Shown: piece after piece, positions 7,342 through 16,404 of the stretch | Layout: each line of letters begins with the position of its first letter | Position numbering within the stretch: the stretch's first letter is position 1 | Source: an uncultured Myxococcales bacterium | Lineage (GTDB): Bacteria; Myxococcota_A; UBA9042 | Direction: 5' to 3' | Length of the DNA stretch: 64,000 nucleotides | Assembly (NCBI GenBank): GCA_903883645.1 | Contig: CAISBR010000182.1 | Coordinates: 1 to 64,000, forward strand | Notes under the pieces: generated by a model | Databases searched by the model: none | What the model was told of the DNA's origin: nothing | Seen by the model: the letters and a program-made list of their open reading frames with translations, nothing else | Program-made: the position numbers and the translations under genes

Positions 7342-9031
7342 TCTTGCCTCCTCGCTGCTGCGCGAACCCACCCAGCTGCGGCGACGATGCGGCCGGCAGG
7401 GTAGTTCGGACATTGGTCGGCGCCGTTGCGCCCAGTTCGGCCAAGCGGGTTTGCCATGCTGCTGCGTCGACCGCCAGCAGTTCAGCTTGCCCGACGCCAC
7501 GGAGTTGGGGCAACCAAAGCTGCTGCCCGCGGCGCTTCTTGTCGCTCACGATGCGGGCCAGCGTTGCCGCTGTGGCCCATCGTTCCCATTGCGTATCAAA
7601 ACCAAGTGCTTCAAGGCCCAGCCGCACGGCTTGCGCGGTACCTGTAGCCGCCACACCCGTGCTCTCGGCGGCTTCCGCTTCGGCCACCAGTCCCAGGGCT
7701 ACGGCCTCGCCGTGGAGCACTGCAAACTTGCTCTGGGCCTCGATGGCGTGGCCCAGCGTGTGGCCCAGGTTGAGCAGCGCCCGCGCCGAAGCGTGGCCCG
7801 GCCCTTGGCGTTCGAGTGGGTCGGCCGCTACCACCGCTGCCTTGTGGCGCACAGCCGCCCGCAGATGGGGCAGCAGGGCCGCCAGCGAGCGGCGCCGCAG
7901 CGCAGGGCCATCGGCCAGCAGCGCGCGCCACGCACCGGCGTCAAAGCTGACGAAAATTTTGGCAATCTCGGCCAGACCCGCGCGAAATTGCCGCGCCGGC
8001 AGCGTCTGCAGCACCTGCAGCGGCAGCCACACCCACTCGGGGCGGTGGAAGGCGCCGACCAGGTTCTTGCCCTCGGGGGTGTCGATGGCGGTCTTGGCCC
8101 CCACCGACGCGTCGGCCATAGCCAAAACTGTAGTAGGAATAAGGGCTGTGCGCATGCCGCGCTGCCACGTCGCCGCGCAGAAGCCCGCCACATCGGTGGT
8201 CGCGCCGCCGCCAATTGCCACCAGCAAGTCGCTGCGACCCACGCCCGCCGCAGCCAGCGCCGACCAGATGCGGCTCGCGGTGCGCAGATCCTTAGACTTT
8301 TCGCCGCCTGCCACGTCGATGGTCGTCAAGTCGACGCCTCGGGCTTTCAGCATCTCGACCAGTGGTTGCGCCCACTGCGCCACGCCGCGATCGATCACCA
8401 GAGCTATCTTGCTTCCCGCCGCCAGGGCGACCAGGGCCTCGACCGCTTGGGCCGGCGCGCCGCCGTGCAGCCACACCGGATGGGTCGCGCTAGCCAGATC
8501 GTCACTCAGCAGCGACTCGGCGGGATCGAGGGCGCACAACACCGCATTGACTACGTTATTCAGCGGTTGCGAGGCATCCACATGCACATGGGCCTGGGCA
8601 TAGGTCGCTCGCCGCCGCAACTCCAGGTCGACCAACGCCGCCTTGGCGCTCTGGCGCGTGTCACCCAGCAGGGGCCGATCGGTGTCGTCGAGCAGGGCCC
8701 GTTCGCTCAGGACCTCGACCGGCGCATCGAGCCACACCACCTGGGCCTTGGCACGCATCCGCTCGATACCATTGTGGAAACACGGAGCGCCGCCGCCCAC
8801 GGCAATCACCGTCGGCGGGCCGGACAGCACCTGCTCGAGCAGGGCCGCCTCGTGAATGCGAAACACCGTCTCGCCTTCGCGCCGCAGCAGCTCGGCCGCC
8901 GACCGACCATTCTCGGCCTGCAGCAAGGCATCGAGATCCAGGCACGGCAGGGCCACGCGCTCGGCCACTCGGGCCGCGACGACGGTCTTTCCTGCTGCGG
9001 GCATGCCAATGATCACGATGCTTTGCCTCAC
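7331..9031 (-). CDS. aroKB: Bifunctional shikimate kinase / 3-dehydroquinate synthase
   Basis: A fusion of two shikimate-pathway enzymes in 566 residues. Residues 1-170 are shikimate kinase, with P-loop GMPAAGKT (9-16), the DxD-like DLDALL, the GGGA motif and a RPLL lid segment. Residues 190-550 are 3-dehydroquinate synthase, with GGEKSKD, AIGGGATTDVAGF, PTTVLAMADASVGAKTAID, GKNLVGAFHRP, the zinc-ligand segment HxxxxGHxxE (HTLGHAIE) and HGEAVALG. The usual GGKT of AroB reads GAKT here. Order in the pathway: AroB makes dehydroquinate and AroK phosphorylates shikimate, so the fused steps are not consecutive. The gene follows pilQ by 17 bp. The order pilQ-aroK-aroB is conserved in many proteobacteria, where the two aro genes are separate. 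Confidence 0.93.
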   Translation of the reverse strand: MRQSIVIIGMPAAGKTVVAARVAERVALPCLDLDALLQAENGRSAAELLRREGETVFRIHEAALLEQVLSGPPTVIAVGGGAPCFHNGIERMRAKAQVVWLDAPVEVLSERALLDDTDRPLLGDTRQSAKAALVDLELRRRATYAQAHVHVDASQPLNNVVNAVLCALDPAESLLSDDLASATHPVWLHGGAPAQAVEALVALAAGSKIALVIDRGVAQWAQPLVEMLKARGVDLTTIDVAGGEKSKDLRTASRIWSALAAAGVGRSDLLVAIGGGATTDVAGFCAATWQRGMRTALIPTTVLAMADASVGAKTAIDTPEGKNLVGAFHRPEWVWLPLQVLQTLPARQFRAGLAEIAKIFVSFDAGAWRALLADGPALRRRSLAALLPHLRAAVRHKAAVVAADPLERQGPGHASARALLNLGHTLGHAIEAQSKFAVLHGEAVALGLVAEAEAAESTGVAATGTAQAVRLGLEALGFDTQWERWATAATLARIVSDKKRRGQQLWLPQLRGVGQAELLAVDAAAWQTRLAELGATAPTNVRTTLPAASSPQLGGFAQQRGGKNAD

Positions 9032-9048
9032 GATTCAGCCTTGTAACG

Positions 9049-12000
9049 CTACTTGCCCACCGTCAGCGACGAGGAGCGGTTGACGATGCGCGGCGTGATG
9101 AAGATCAAGAGCTCGGTGCGCTTGTCTTCTTCGCGGCGGGTGCGGAACATCGCGCCAATCAGCGGAATGTCGCCAAAGAAAGGCACCTTCTTGGTCGACA
9201 GCGAGGTGTTGCGGGTATAGATACCGCCGATCACCGTAGTCTCGCCGTCGCCCAGCAAGAGCTCAGTATTCGCCTCGCGTTGCGTAATGGTCGGATTGCC
9301 GTCGGCCGCGCGGTTGCTGAAGTCGGGCTCGTTCTTGGTCACGTTCACGGCCAGCTTGACGTTGCCGTCTTGCGTGATGTGCGGCGTAGCCGAGAGCTTG
9401 AGGTCGGCGCTAAAGAAGCGGGTCTGCACGCCTTGCGCCGAAACCACTGAGATTGGAATCGAAATGCCTTGCTTAATGGTCGCCTGGTAGTTGTCGAGCG
9501 TCAGCACCTTGGGGCTCGAGACGATCTTGACCACGCCCTCTTGCTCTGCGGCCGATAGACGCAAGCTCAAGTTGCCAGCGCCGCCTAGCGAACCCAACGT
9601 CAGGCCGATCGCACCACCGGCACCGGTACCCACCGCGGCCGGCAGATTGACCGCGTAGTTTGGAATCGCCGACGACACGCCGTCTTTGTTCGGACCCTGA
9701 CCGTCCGCGCCGCCGCCCACGCCCACTACGCTGGGGAAGGGCAGGCCCGTCTCGTTGCCGTACACCGAGCTCATGGCGTAGTTACCGCCCCACTGGATAC
9801 CCACTTCTTTGCTGAACGCCGAGCTGGCTTCGACCACGCGGGCCTCGATCAGCACCTGCGGCGTCTGCCCGTCGAGCTTGCGGACCATTTCTTCAACAGC
9901 CGCCACGTGATCCTCGGTGTCGGTCACCACCAGCGAGTTGGTGCGCGCGTCCATCGTGACCGAGCCCTTCTTGCTCAGCACCACCTTGGCTTGCGGCACC
10001 AGTTGCTCGGCCTGCGCGTAGTTCACCGGGATGATGCGCACGACCAACTGCTTGACTTCTTCTAGCTTTTGCCGGCGCTCGACCTCTTGGTCAAACTCCT
10101 TCTTCAGCGAGTCGATGGTCGCGACGCGGATCACGCCGGCCTGGCGCACGTAGTCGTAGCCGCGAGCGCGCAAGATGACGTCGAGCGCCAAGTCCCACGG
10201 AATATTCTCTAGGTGGAACGTGACCTTACCTTGGACTTCGGGCCCGGCAATGATGTTCAGCTTGCCTTCTTTGGCCAAGAACGTCAGTACGTGCTGGATA
10301 TCCGCGTCTTTGATGGTCAAATTGATGCGCTTGCCGGTGTAGCGGCGGTTCTTGCGCCACGGCGTCTTGATCTCGCCGCCCATCTCGCCGCCACCGGCAC
10401 CACCGCCACCGCCAGCATCCTCAGGCGCCATAAGGGGTTGCGGAGCAGCTGCCAGCACATCGCCGCCCGACTTGACCGCCCGCGACACACCCTTGGGACC
10501 ATCGGCCACTTCTTGGCGTTCAGCGCCCTCTAAACGGTCGAAATCCCAAGTCAACTGCCCATCGCGCAGCGACACGCGGTCCGCGGCGCGCTCGGTCAGA
10601 TCGACCACCACCCGCACTTCGTCTTGCGACCCCTCGGGGCGGAATACGGTGACGCGCTCGATCGGACCCTGCAGCGACTTGGTGTCGTAGGCGCGTTGCA
10701 GATGCTCGGGCAGGCGCACGCCGTGCACCGCGAGCACCACCCGGTTGGGCTGGCGACTCACCACTTCGGCGCGGGCTAGCTCAGAGCCGCCACCCAGAGC
10801 CAGTTCTACGTGGCCGCGGCGACGCCCTTCGGCGGTAATGTGCACATCGTCGACCCGGCCGAACTCGTCGCCCTTCGTCGTGCGCTCGTTGCGAGCCTTC
10901 TGGCGCTCTTGCTCGGCCTCGCGCCGCAACGCTTGGGCTTGCGCCGTGGCCTGCTCCGCGGCCTGGTCGGCATTGCGGCGCTGCTCCACGTTCTGCGCAT
11001 CGCGGCGGGCACGCTGCAACTCGTCGGCCAGCTTCTGCTTTTCGGCACGCTCGGCAGCCAAGCGCTGCTCTTGATCGACGATGCGGCGCTCGGCGTCGGC
11101 GGTCTGGCGCCCTTCGGCCTCGCGTTCTTGGCGCTCGCGTTCGGCGCGGGCTTCGAGCACAGCGATACGAGCCTGCTGGCGCTGCACATAGTCGCCGCCA
11201 CCCTTGCCCGTAGTGGCCGCGGCTTCGGCCTGCTTGCGCCGGCTCTGCTCGGCTGCCAGCTGCGTCTGCAGATCCTGCTCGCGCTGTACGTACTTCTCTT
11301 CTAGAGCCTTTTCGCGGGCTTGATGCTCGGCCTGCAGCTGCGCCCGCACGGTCGCCAGTTCGCGCTCAATGCGCTCTTGGGTGCGTTTCTGCTGATCGGC
11401 TGCAGTTTTTTCGGCCAGAGCCACCTTGGCACGCACGTCGTCGACGGCTTTTTCGGCGGCGGCAATGCGGGCACGCGACGAGGCGCGGTCACTGCGCATG
11501 GCCTCGAGCTCACCTTCGCGGGCTTGCAGGTTGCGCGACAGATCACCCATCTTGTCTTCGGCTTGCCGGCGCGCCGCTTGCTCGCGCTCGGCCTCGCGGC
11601 GCGCTGCAGCTACTGCCAAGTCGCGGTCGTGCAGCGCTTTCTTGGCACTGTCGGCGTCTTTGCTCAGGCGCTGCGTCTCGCGCTGCGCAGCCTGCACCTC
11701 TTGGTGCCGCCCCGCCGCCGCCGCGGCCTGTTCGCGCCGCTTCGACTCGCCGAGCGCGCGATTCAGGGCATCGATACGCTCCTGAGTCTTCGCCTGCAGG
11801 TTGTGCAATTCGTCTTCGCGTTGCTGCAGCAGCCCTTGCACAGCCTCGGCCTGCTTGTTTGCTGCCACCGCTTTTTGCGATTCTTTGGCGCGAGCTGCTT
11901 CTTTTTCGCGCAGTTGCTCTTCGTACGAACTGCTCAGCGCCTGCTCGCGCCGCGCCAACTCGGCCTTCAACTCAACGCGCACTTGCGCCACGCGGTCTTC

Positions 12001-15000
12001 GGCGTCGCGCTCCATCTTGCGCACATCGGCGTCGCGGGCGGCCATAGCGGCATCGTGTTGCTTGCGCAGCGTGGCGACCTGGGCCTCGGCCTGGGCGACC
12101 ATCTTGCTTTTGTCTTGGCCACCGGCACGCAGCTTTTGTAGCTCGGCCTCGCGACCGGCCAGGGCTTGCTGCAGGCGCTGAGCCTCTTGCTCCGCGGCGG
12201 CGCGGGCTTCAGCCTGCCGCTTTGACTCGCCCACCGCACTCTGCAGCGCCGTTTCGCGCGTCTTCAGGTCTTTTTGCAGTGAACCAAGCGCCGACTCAAG
12301 GCTTTTTCGCTCTTCTTTGGCCTTATCGACCTCGACAGCCCTGCCCTTGGTCTGGGCCTCGCGCTCGCGCTGGCTGGCCTCGTCAAGCTGGGCTTCTAGA
12401 GCCGCTTGGCGCACTTGCATCTCGTCGTGCAGGCGCTGCAGCTCTTGCTCGCGATCCTTTAGCAAACCTTCAACGCGGGCGGCACGCTCTTGGGCCTGCC
12501 GCGCCTGCTCGCCGCGCTCGCTTTGCACGCGGGCCAGCTCGCGGCCGTGGGCTTGCTCCAGCTCCTTGCGCATGGCAACCAAGCGACTATCAAACTGATC
12601 CGCCATGGCTTTTTCGCGGCGGGCCTGGTCGTCTTGCTGGGTCTGCAACCGCTGTCGCGCTTCGGCCACGGCCCGTTGAGCGCCGACAAGTTCGTCTGCT
12701 TTCGCCGACTTGCGCGTCTTCATGCTGCCCAACTCGTGCTCGCGATCGGCCAGAGCCTTTTGCAGGCGCACGGCTTCTTGCTCGGCCTTGTCGCGGGCTT
12801 CAGCTTGTTGCTTGGCATCGCGGCGGGCGGCGGCCACGGCATCCGCTTGGCTCTGCAAGTCTTTGCGCAGCTGGCCTTGCGCGGCCTCGAGTCGCTGGCG
12901 CTCCTGGCGGGCACTCTCTTGATCGGCAAGCCGACCCTCGCGCAGCGCCTTGTCTTCGGCCGCCTTGACCTCGCGCATCTGCGCGGCCAGCTTGTCTTCG
13001 CGCTCGCGCACCGACGCCTTTAGCCCGGCCACTTCGCGTTCACGTTCTGCTAGTTGCTGCTCTACGCCTTGGGCGCGCTGGGCTGCGGCGGTCTTTTCGC
13101 GCTCCAGACTGGCCACGGTCTCGCGGGCCTTCTCAGCGTCGGCAGCCTTCTGGCGCTCCAGACTGGCCACGGTCTCGCGGGCCTTCTCAGCATCGGCCGC
13201 TTTCTGACGCTCTAAATCAGCCATAGCTGCGCGGGCTTTCTCGGCATCGGCCGTTTTTTGCCGCTCTAGATCGGCCATTGCCGCCTTGGCGTGCTGCAGC
13301 TCCGCCTGCGACGAGGCCAACTCCGCCCGCACACCCTGCAACTGCCCCTGCAGCTTTGTTTGCAGTTCAGCGACTTGACGATCCTGGCCGGCCTGCTGCG
13401 CCGTCAGCTGCTGCCGAGCCTTTTGCACTTCGGCCTGAGCAGCGGCGATTTCTTGGTTCGAGGTTGCCTTGCCCTTCGCCAGCTCGGTCAGCGCAGCTTC
13501 GCGTTCTGCCAGAGTATTGCGCAGTTTCTGGGCCTCGGCCTCGGCTTGCACGCGCGCCTTGCTATTGCGCTCCGCTTCGCCGCGGGCGGTGGCCAGTTCG
13601 CGGTCACGTCCGGCCAATTCCTTAGCGATTTCGACCTGTTTAGTCTCAATTTCACTGCGAGCGCGTTGGGCCGCCGCCACTTCGCCTTGCTTGCCCGCGC
13701 GCTTCGCCTCTTCTTCGCGCGCCTTGGCTTGGCTCAACTCTGCACTCAGGTTGGCTTCGCGGTCCTTCAGCGCCGTGCGCAGGTTCTGCAACTCGCGCTC
13801 GCGCTGGACCAGCAGGTCTTGCACCTGCGCCGCACGCTGGGCCGCCGCGGCATTCTCGCGCTGTAGCTCGGCTTTTTCGGCCTTCAGATCGGCCAACTGC
13901 GCCTGTGCCGCGGCCAAATCCTTTTGCACACCTTGCAGCTGACCCTGCAGTTTTTGCTGCAGCGCCGCCAACTGGGCATCGCGCTCGGCTTCTTGGTCGC
14001 GCAACTTGACGCGAGCCGCCGCCACTTCGGCTTCGGCCTTGGCAATTTGCTGCCGGCTCGCCGCCGAACCCTGGCCCAAGGACTGCAGCGCCGCCTCGCG
14101 CTCGGCCAGCGCGGTCTTCAGCTTCTGATTCTCAACCTCGGCTTGGCGCCGCGCTTGGCTCGTCTTGTCCACTTCGCGGCGGGCAGCCTGCAACTCGTCG
14201 TCGCGGCGAGCTAATTCGCGAGCAGCATCCGCCTGACGGCGCTCGATGTCGGCGCGGGACTGGCGCGCCGCCTCGACCTCGGCCTGCTTACCAGCGCGCT
14301 GTGCAGATTGTTCGCGGCGGCGGGCCTCGGCCAGCTCGGTTTGCAGTCCCGACTCCTTGTTCTTGAGCGTCGACCGCAGATTCTGTAGCTCGCGCTCGCG
14401 CTGGGCCAGCAGATCTTGCACCTGTTCGGCACGCGCCGCCGCGGCGGCTTTCTGGCGTTCCAAATCCGCGTTTTGCTTCTTCAGACCGGCGACTTCGGCC
14501 TGTGCCGAGGCCAAATCCTTCTTGACGTCGGCCAGTTGCCCCTGCAACTTTTGCTGCATGGCCTGCAATTGCCGGTCGCGCTCCGCAGCCTGCGCACTCA
14601 GTTGGGCGCGCGCCGCCGCCACTTGGGCCTGAGCCTGTTGAATTTGCTGGGCACTCGCATCCTTGCCCTTGGCCAGCGCCTGCAGCGCCGCTTCGCGCTC
14701 GGCGAGCACACTGCGCAACCGCTCGGCTTCGAGTTCGGCCTGCTTGCGCGCCAGGGCATTGCGCTCAACGTCTTGGCGAGCCGCGGCCAAGTCGGCATCG
14801 CGCTTCGCTAATTCCTTGCTCAATTCGGCTTGACGGGCGCGAATGGTCTCTTGCGCCTGTTGTGCCGCCGCGACTTCCGCCGCCTTGCCGCTTTGCTTGG
14901 CTTGGGCTTCCAGCGACTTGGCCTCGGCCAGTTCGGCAGCCAGCGAAGTCTCGCGATTCTTCAACGCGGCCTGCAGGTTTTGCAGTTCGCGCTCGCGCTG

Positions 15001-16344
15001 AGTCAACAGATCTTGCACTTGGCCAGCGCGCTCGGCAGCCAAAGCTTTTTCGTGCTCAAGATCCGCCTTTTGCTTTTCTAGACCAGCCACTTTGGCTTGG
15101 CTGGCCGCCAGCTTGCGCTCGCTCTCGGCCGCCCGCTCTTCGGCCTGCCGCCACTTGCGCTCGGCCTGCTCGCGCTCGTAGTCGACCTTCTTGGCCTTCT
15201 CTAAGGCGTTCTCGGTGTCTATCAGCCGGCCGCGCGCCGCGGTCAGCTCGCCCGCCAGTTGCTCTTGCTTGCGCTTGGCCTCGGCATCCGAACTGCTGCG
15301 TGCCGCCTGCAGATCCTTGTCTTTTTCGGCCAGGATCTTCTTTAGGTGCTCGACTTCTTCGGCCTGCGCTTGCCGCCGCGACTCGCTGGCCCGCCGCATC
15401 TCGTCGCGCAACTGCTCGGCCTGCTGTTTGGCCCTTTCGAGCTCGCCTTGCAGCACCGCCAGCCGCTCGTCGCGCGCCGTACCCTCTTGCTTTTGCAGAG
15501 CCGCGATCTGCTGACGCAGCAACTCAACGCGCGCTTCTTCCGATTGCCGCTGGGCCACCACCGCTTGCAGCGAGGCGCGCTCTTTGTTCAGTTCGGCGCG
15601 CAGCGTGTCGGCGGCCTTTTGCTCCGTTGCCAACCGCGCCGCCGCCGCTTGGGCGGCCTGTTCTGCTTCGGCCAAGCGCTTTTTCAGGCTCTCTTGGCCC
15701 TGCAAGTCGGTCTTGGCGCGCGCCAGCTCGTCGGCTAGGCGGTTGCGCTCGTTCTGCGCCTGCTTGCTGTCTAGCGCGGCCTGCTCCTCGCGTGCGCGGG
15801 TGGCGCGCAGCTCGTCGCCCAGCTGCTTTTCGCGCGCGGCGGCGGTCTTTACGGCCTGTTCGTTGGCCGCTACCTGTGCGGTCTGCGCTTGGTTCAGCTT
15901 GCGATCGCTACCGTCGACCACCACCACCACAGTGTTGCCGTCCGCCCGCACGTGATAGAGGGCGTCTTGCTCAAATGTAACGACAATTCGACCAACCGGC
16001 GCGCCCGACTTCTTGGTCGCCTGCACTTCGATCGACCGCACCACGCCGTTGCCCACGTACTTGGGCGCTTCGAGCCCCTGCACGTCGCTGCCGGCCACGT
16101 CGATGAACAGCCGCGACGGCTTGTCGAGCCGGAAGGTCGTAAACGTGGGCGCAGCCACACCGCGCACGGTAATTACCGTGGTTTGCGTGGCTTCTTGCAC
16201 GTCGATGGCCGTTAGGGCGTTGCTCGCCTGGCCTTGGCCCTCGGCCGCGAACAGGGGCGTCGCGGGCAGGACCATGGTCGTCGACAAGAACAAGCCCATC
16301 GACGAGCGCAGCAGCCGCTTGGCCATCGTTTGCTTGGTTCTCAT
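9049..16344 (-). CDS. pilQ: Giant type IV pilus secretin PilQ with a coiled-coil rod of about 1,670 residues
   Basis: The protein has 2431 residues; PilQ proteins usually have 600-900. A signal peptide (cleaved near residue 34, LFAAEG) is followed by an AMIN-type domain (about 40-150) expected to bind peptidoglycan. Then comes an uninterrupted Ala/Glu/Gln/Arg/Lys-rich heptad region (about 150-1815) with no proline-rich breaks, then a second AMIN-like domain (about 1825-1930). After a glycine-rich linker the classical secretin part follows: an STN/N0 domain (INLTIKDADIQHVLTFLA, about 2005), an N1 domain with IPVNYAQAEQLV (about 2100), and the secretin beta-barrel from QVLIEARVVEAS (about 2162) to FITPRIV at the C-terminus. 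The pilM-N-O-P genes directly upstream and aroKB downstream confirm identity. The frame is open throughout. The rod is the unusual part; its function is unknown. Confidence 0.9.
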   Translation of the reverse strand: MRTKQTMAKRLLRSSMGLFLSTTMVLPATPLFAAEGQGQASNALTAIDVQEATQTTVITVRGVAAPTFTTFRLDKPSRLFIDVAGSDVQGLEAPKYVGNGVVRSIEVQATKKSGAPVGRIVVTFEQDALYHVRADGNTVVVVVDGSDRKLNQAQTAQVAANEQAVKTAAAREKQLGDELRATRAREEQAALDSKQAQNERNRLADELARAKTDLQGQESLKKRLAEAEQAAQAAAARLATEQKAADTLRAELNKERASLQAVVAQRQSEEARVELLRQQIAALQKQEGTARDERLAVLQGELERAKQQAEQLRDEMRRASESRRQAQAEEVEHLKKILAEKDKDLQAARSSSDAEAKRKQEQLAGELTAARGRLIDTENALEKAKKVDYEREQAERKWRQAEERAAESERKLAASQAKVAGLEKQKADLEHEKALAAERAGQVQDLLTQRERELQNLQAALKNRETSLAAELAEAKSLEAQAKQSGKAAEVAAAQQAQETIRARQAELSKELAKRDADLAAARQDVERNALARKQAELEAERLRSVLAEREAALQALAKGKDASAQQIQQAQAQVAAARAQLSAQAAERDRQLQAMQQKLQGQLADVKKDLASAQAEVAGLKKQNADLERQKAAAAARAEQVQDLLAQRERELQNLRSTLKNKESGLQTELAEARRREQSAQRAGKQAEVEAARQSRADIERRQADAARELARRDDELQAARREVDKTSQARRQAEVENQKLKTALAEREAALQSLGQGSAASRQQIAKAEAEVAAARVKLRDQEAERDAQLAALQQKLQGQLQGVQKDLAAAQAQLADLKAEKAELQRENAAAAQRAAQVQDLLVQRERELQNLRTALKDREANLSAELSQAKAREEEAKRAGKQGEVAAAQRARSEIETKQVEIAKELAGRDRELATARGEAERNSKARVQAEAEAQKLRNTLAEREAALTELAKGKATSNQEIAAAQAEVQKARQQLTAQQAGQDRQVAELQTKLQGQLQGVRAELASSQAELQHAKAAMADLERQKTADAEKARAAMADLERQKAADAEKARETVASLERQKAADAEKARETVASLEREKTAAAQRAQGVEQQLAEREREVAGLKASVREREDKLAAQMREVKAAEDKALREGRLADQESARQERQRLEAAQGQLRKDLQSQADAVAAARRDAKQQAEARDKAEQEAVRLQKALADREHELGSMKTRKSAKADELVGAQRAVAEARQRLQTQQDDQARREKAMADQFDSRLVAMRKELEQAHGRELARVQSERGEQARQAQERAARVEGLLKDREQELQRLHDEMQVRQAALEAQLDEASQREREAQTKGRAVEVDKAKEERKSLESALGSLQKDLKTRETALQSAVGESKRQAEARAAAEQEAQRLQQALAGREAELQKLRAGGQDKSKMVAQAEAQVATLRKQHDAAMAARDADVRKMERDAEDRVAQVRVELKAELARREQALSSSYEEQLREKEAARAKESQKAVAANKQAEAVQGLLQQREDELHNLQAKTQERIDALNRALGESKRREQAAAAAGRHQEVQAAQRETQRLSKDADSAKKALHDRDLAVAAARREAEREQAARRQAEDKMGDLSRNLQAREGELEAMRSDRASSRARIAAAEKAVDDVRAKVALAEKTAADQQKRTQERIERELATVRAQLQAEHQAREKALEEKYVQREQDLQTQLAAEQSRRKQAEAAATTGKGGGDYVQRQQARIAVLEARAERERQEREAEGRQTADAERRIVDQEQRLAAERAEKQKLADELQRARRDAQNVEQRRNADQAAEQATAQAQALRREAEQERQKARNERTTKGDEFGRVDDVHITAEGRRRGHVELALGGGSELARAEVVSRQPNRVVLAVHGVRLPEHLQRAYDTKSLQGPIERVTVFRPEGSQDEVRVVVDLTERAADRVSLRDGQLTWDFDRLEGAERQEVADGPKGVSRAVKSGGDVLAAAPQPLMAPEDAGGGGGAGGGEMGGEIKTPWRKNRRYTGKRINLTIKDADIQHVLTFLAKEGKLNIIAGPEVQGKVTFHLENIPWDLALDVILRARGYDYVRQAGVIRVATIDSLKKEFDQEVERRQKLEEVKQLVVRIIPVNYAQAEQLVPQAKVVLSKKGSVTMDARTNSLVVTDTEDHVAAVEEMVRKLDGQTPQVLIEARVVEASSAFSKEVGIQWGGNYAMSSVYGNETGLPFPSVVGVGGGADGQGPNKDGVSSAIPNYAVNLPAAVGTGAGGAIGLTLGSLGGAGNLSLRLSAAEQEGVVKIVSSPKVLTLDNYQATIKQGISIPISVVSAQGVQTRFFSADLKLSATPHITQDGNVKLAVNVTKNEPDFSNRAADGNPTITQREANTELLLGDGETTVIGGIYTRNTSLSTKKVPFFGDIPLIGAMFRTRREEDKRTELLIFITPRIVNRSSSLTVGK
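11790..15030 (-). repeat. Six coiled-coil modules of about 199 residues inside PilQ
   Basis: A diagnostic segment of the form V-Q-x-L-L-x-x-R-E-x-E-L-Q-x-L recurs at residues of about 442, 641, 840, 1093, 1290 and 1501 of PilQ (bases near 15020, 14424, 13827, 13068, 12477 and 11842). The spacing is 199, 199, 253, 197 and 211. Copies 1-3 are the most alike and include further conserved blocks such as LQGQLxxVxKDLA and LAEREAAL. The array arose by internal duplication of a coding module of about 600 bp. Confidence 0.8.
13069..13284 (-). repeat. Four tandem 54-bp (18-residue) repeats in pilQ
   Basis: Exactly 54 bp separates the repeated DNA blocks. The four units translate as variants of ETVASLERQKAADAEKAR (residues 1021-1092). 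Three extra units (54 residues) account for the longer third spacing (253 instead of 199) between the large modules. Units 2 and 3 from the C-terminal end are nearly identical at the DNA level, suggesting recent slippage or unequal exchange. Confidence 0.85.
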
Positions 16345-16404
16345 TGCGGTTCTCCTCGCTGGTCTCGCAGGGCGGCGGTCACGCTAGTGCCGCGCATCGC
16401 GGGG

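Noticed and set aside
7259-9046. Plus-strand frame of 595 codons opposite aroKB
   Set aside because: Antisense to a clearly conserved enzyme. The product is Gln/Arg/His-rich without domains.
13069-13284. 54-bp direct repeats as a possible CRISPR array
   Set aside because: The repeats are contiguous with no unique spacers, and they encode an in-frame 18-residue protein repeat.
11320-15980. Several plus-strand frames (up to 372 codons) opposite the PilQ rod
   Set aside because: They mirror Glu/Ala/Gln codons of the coiled coil and show no protein-like features.
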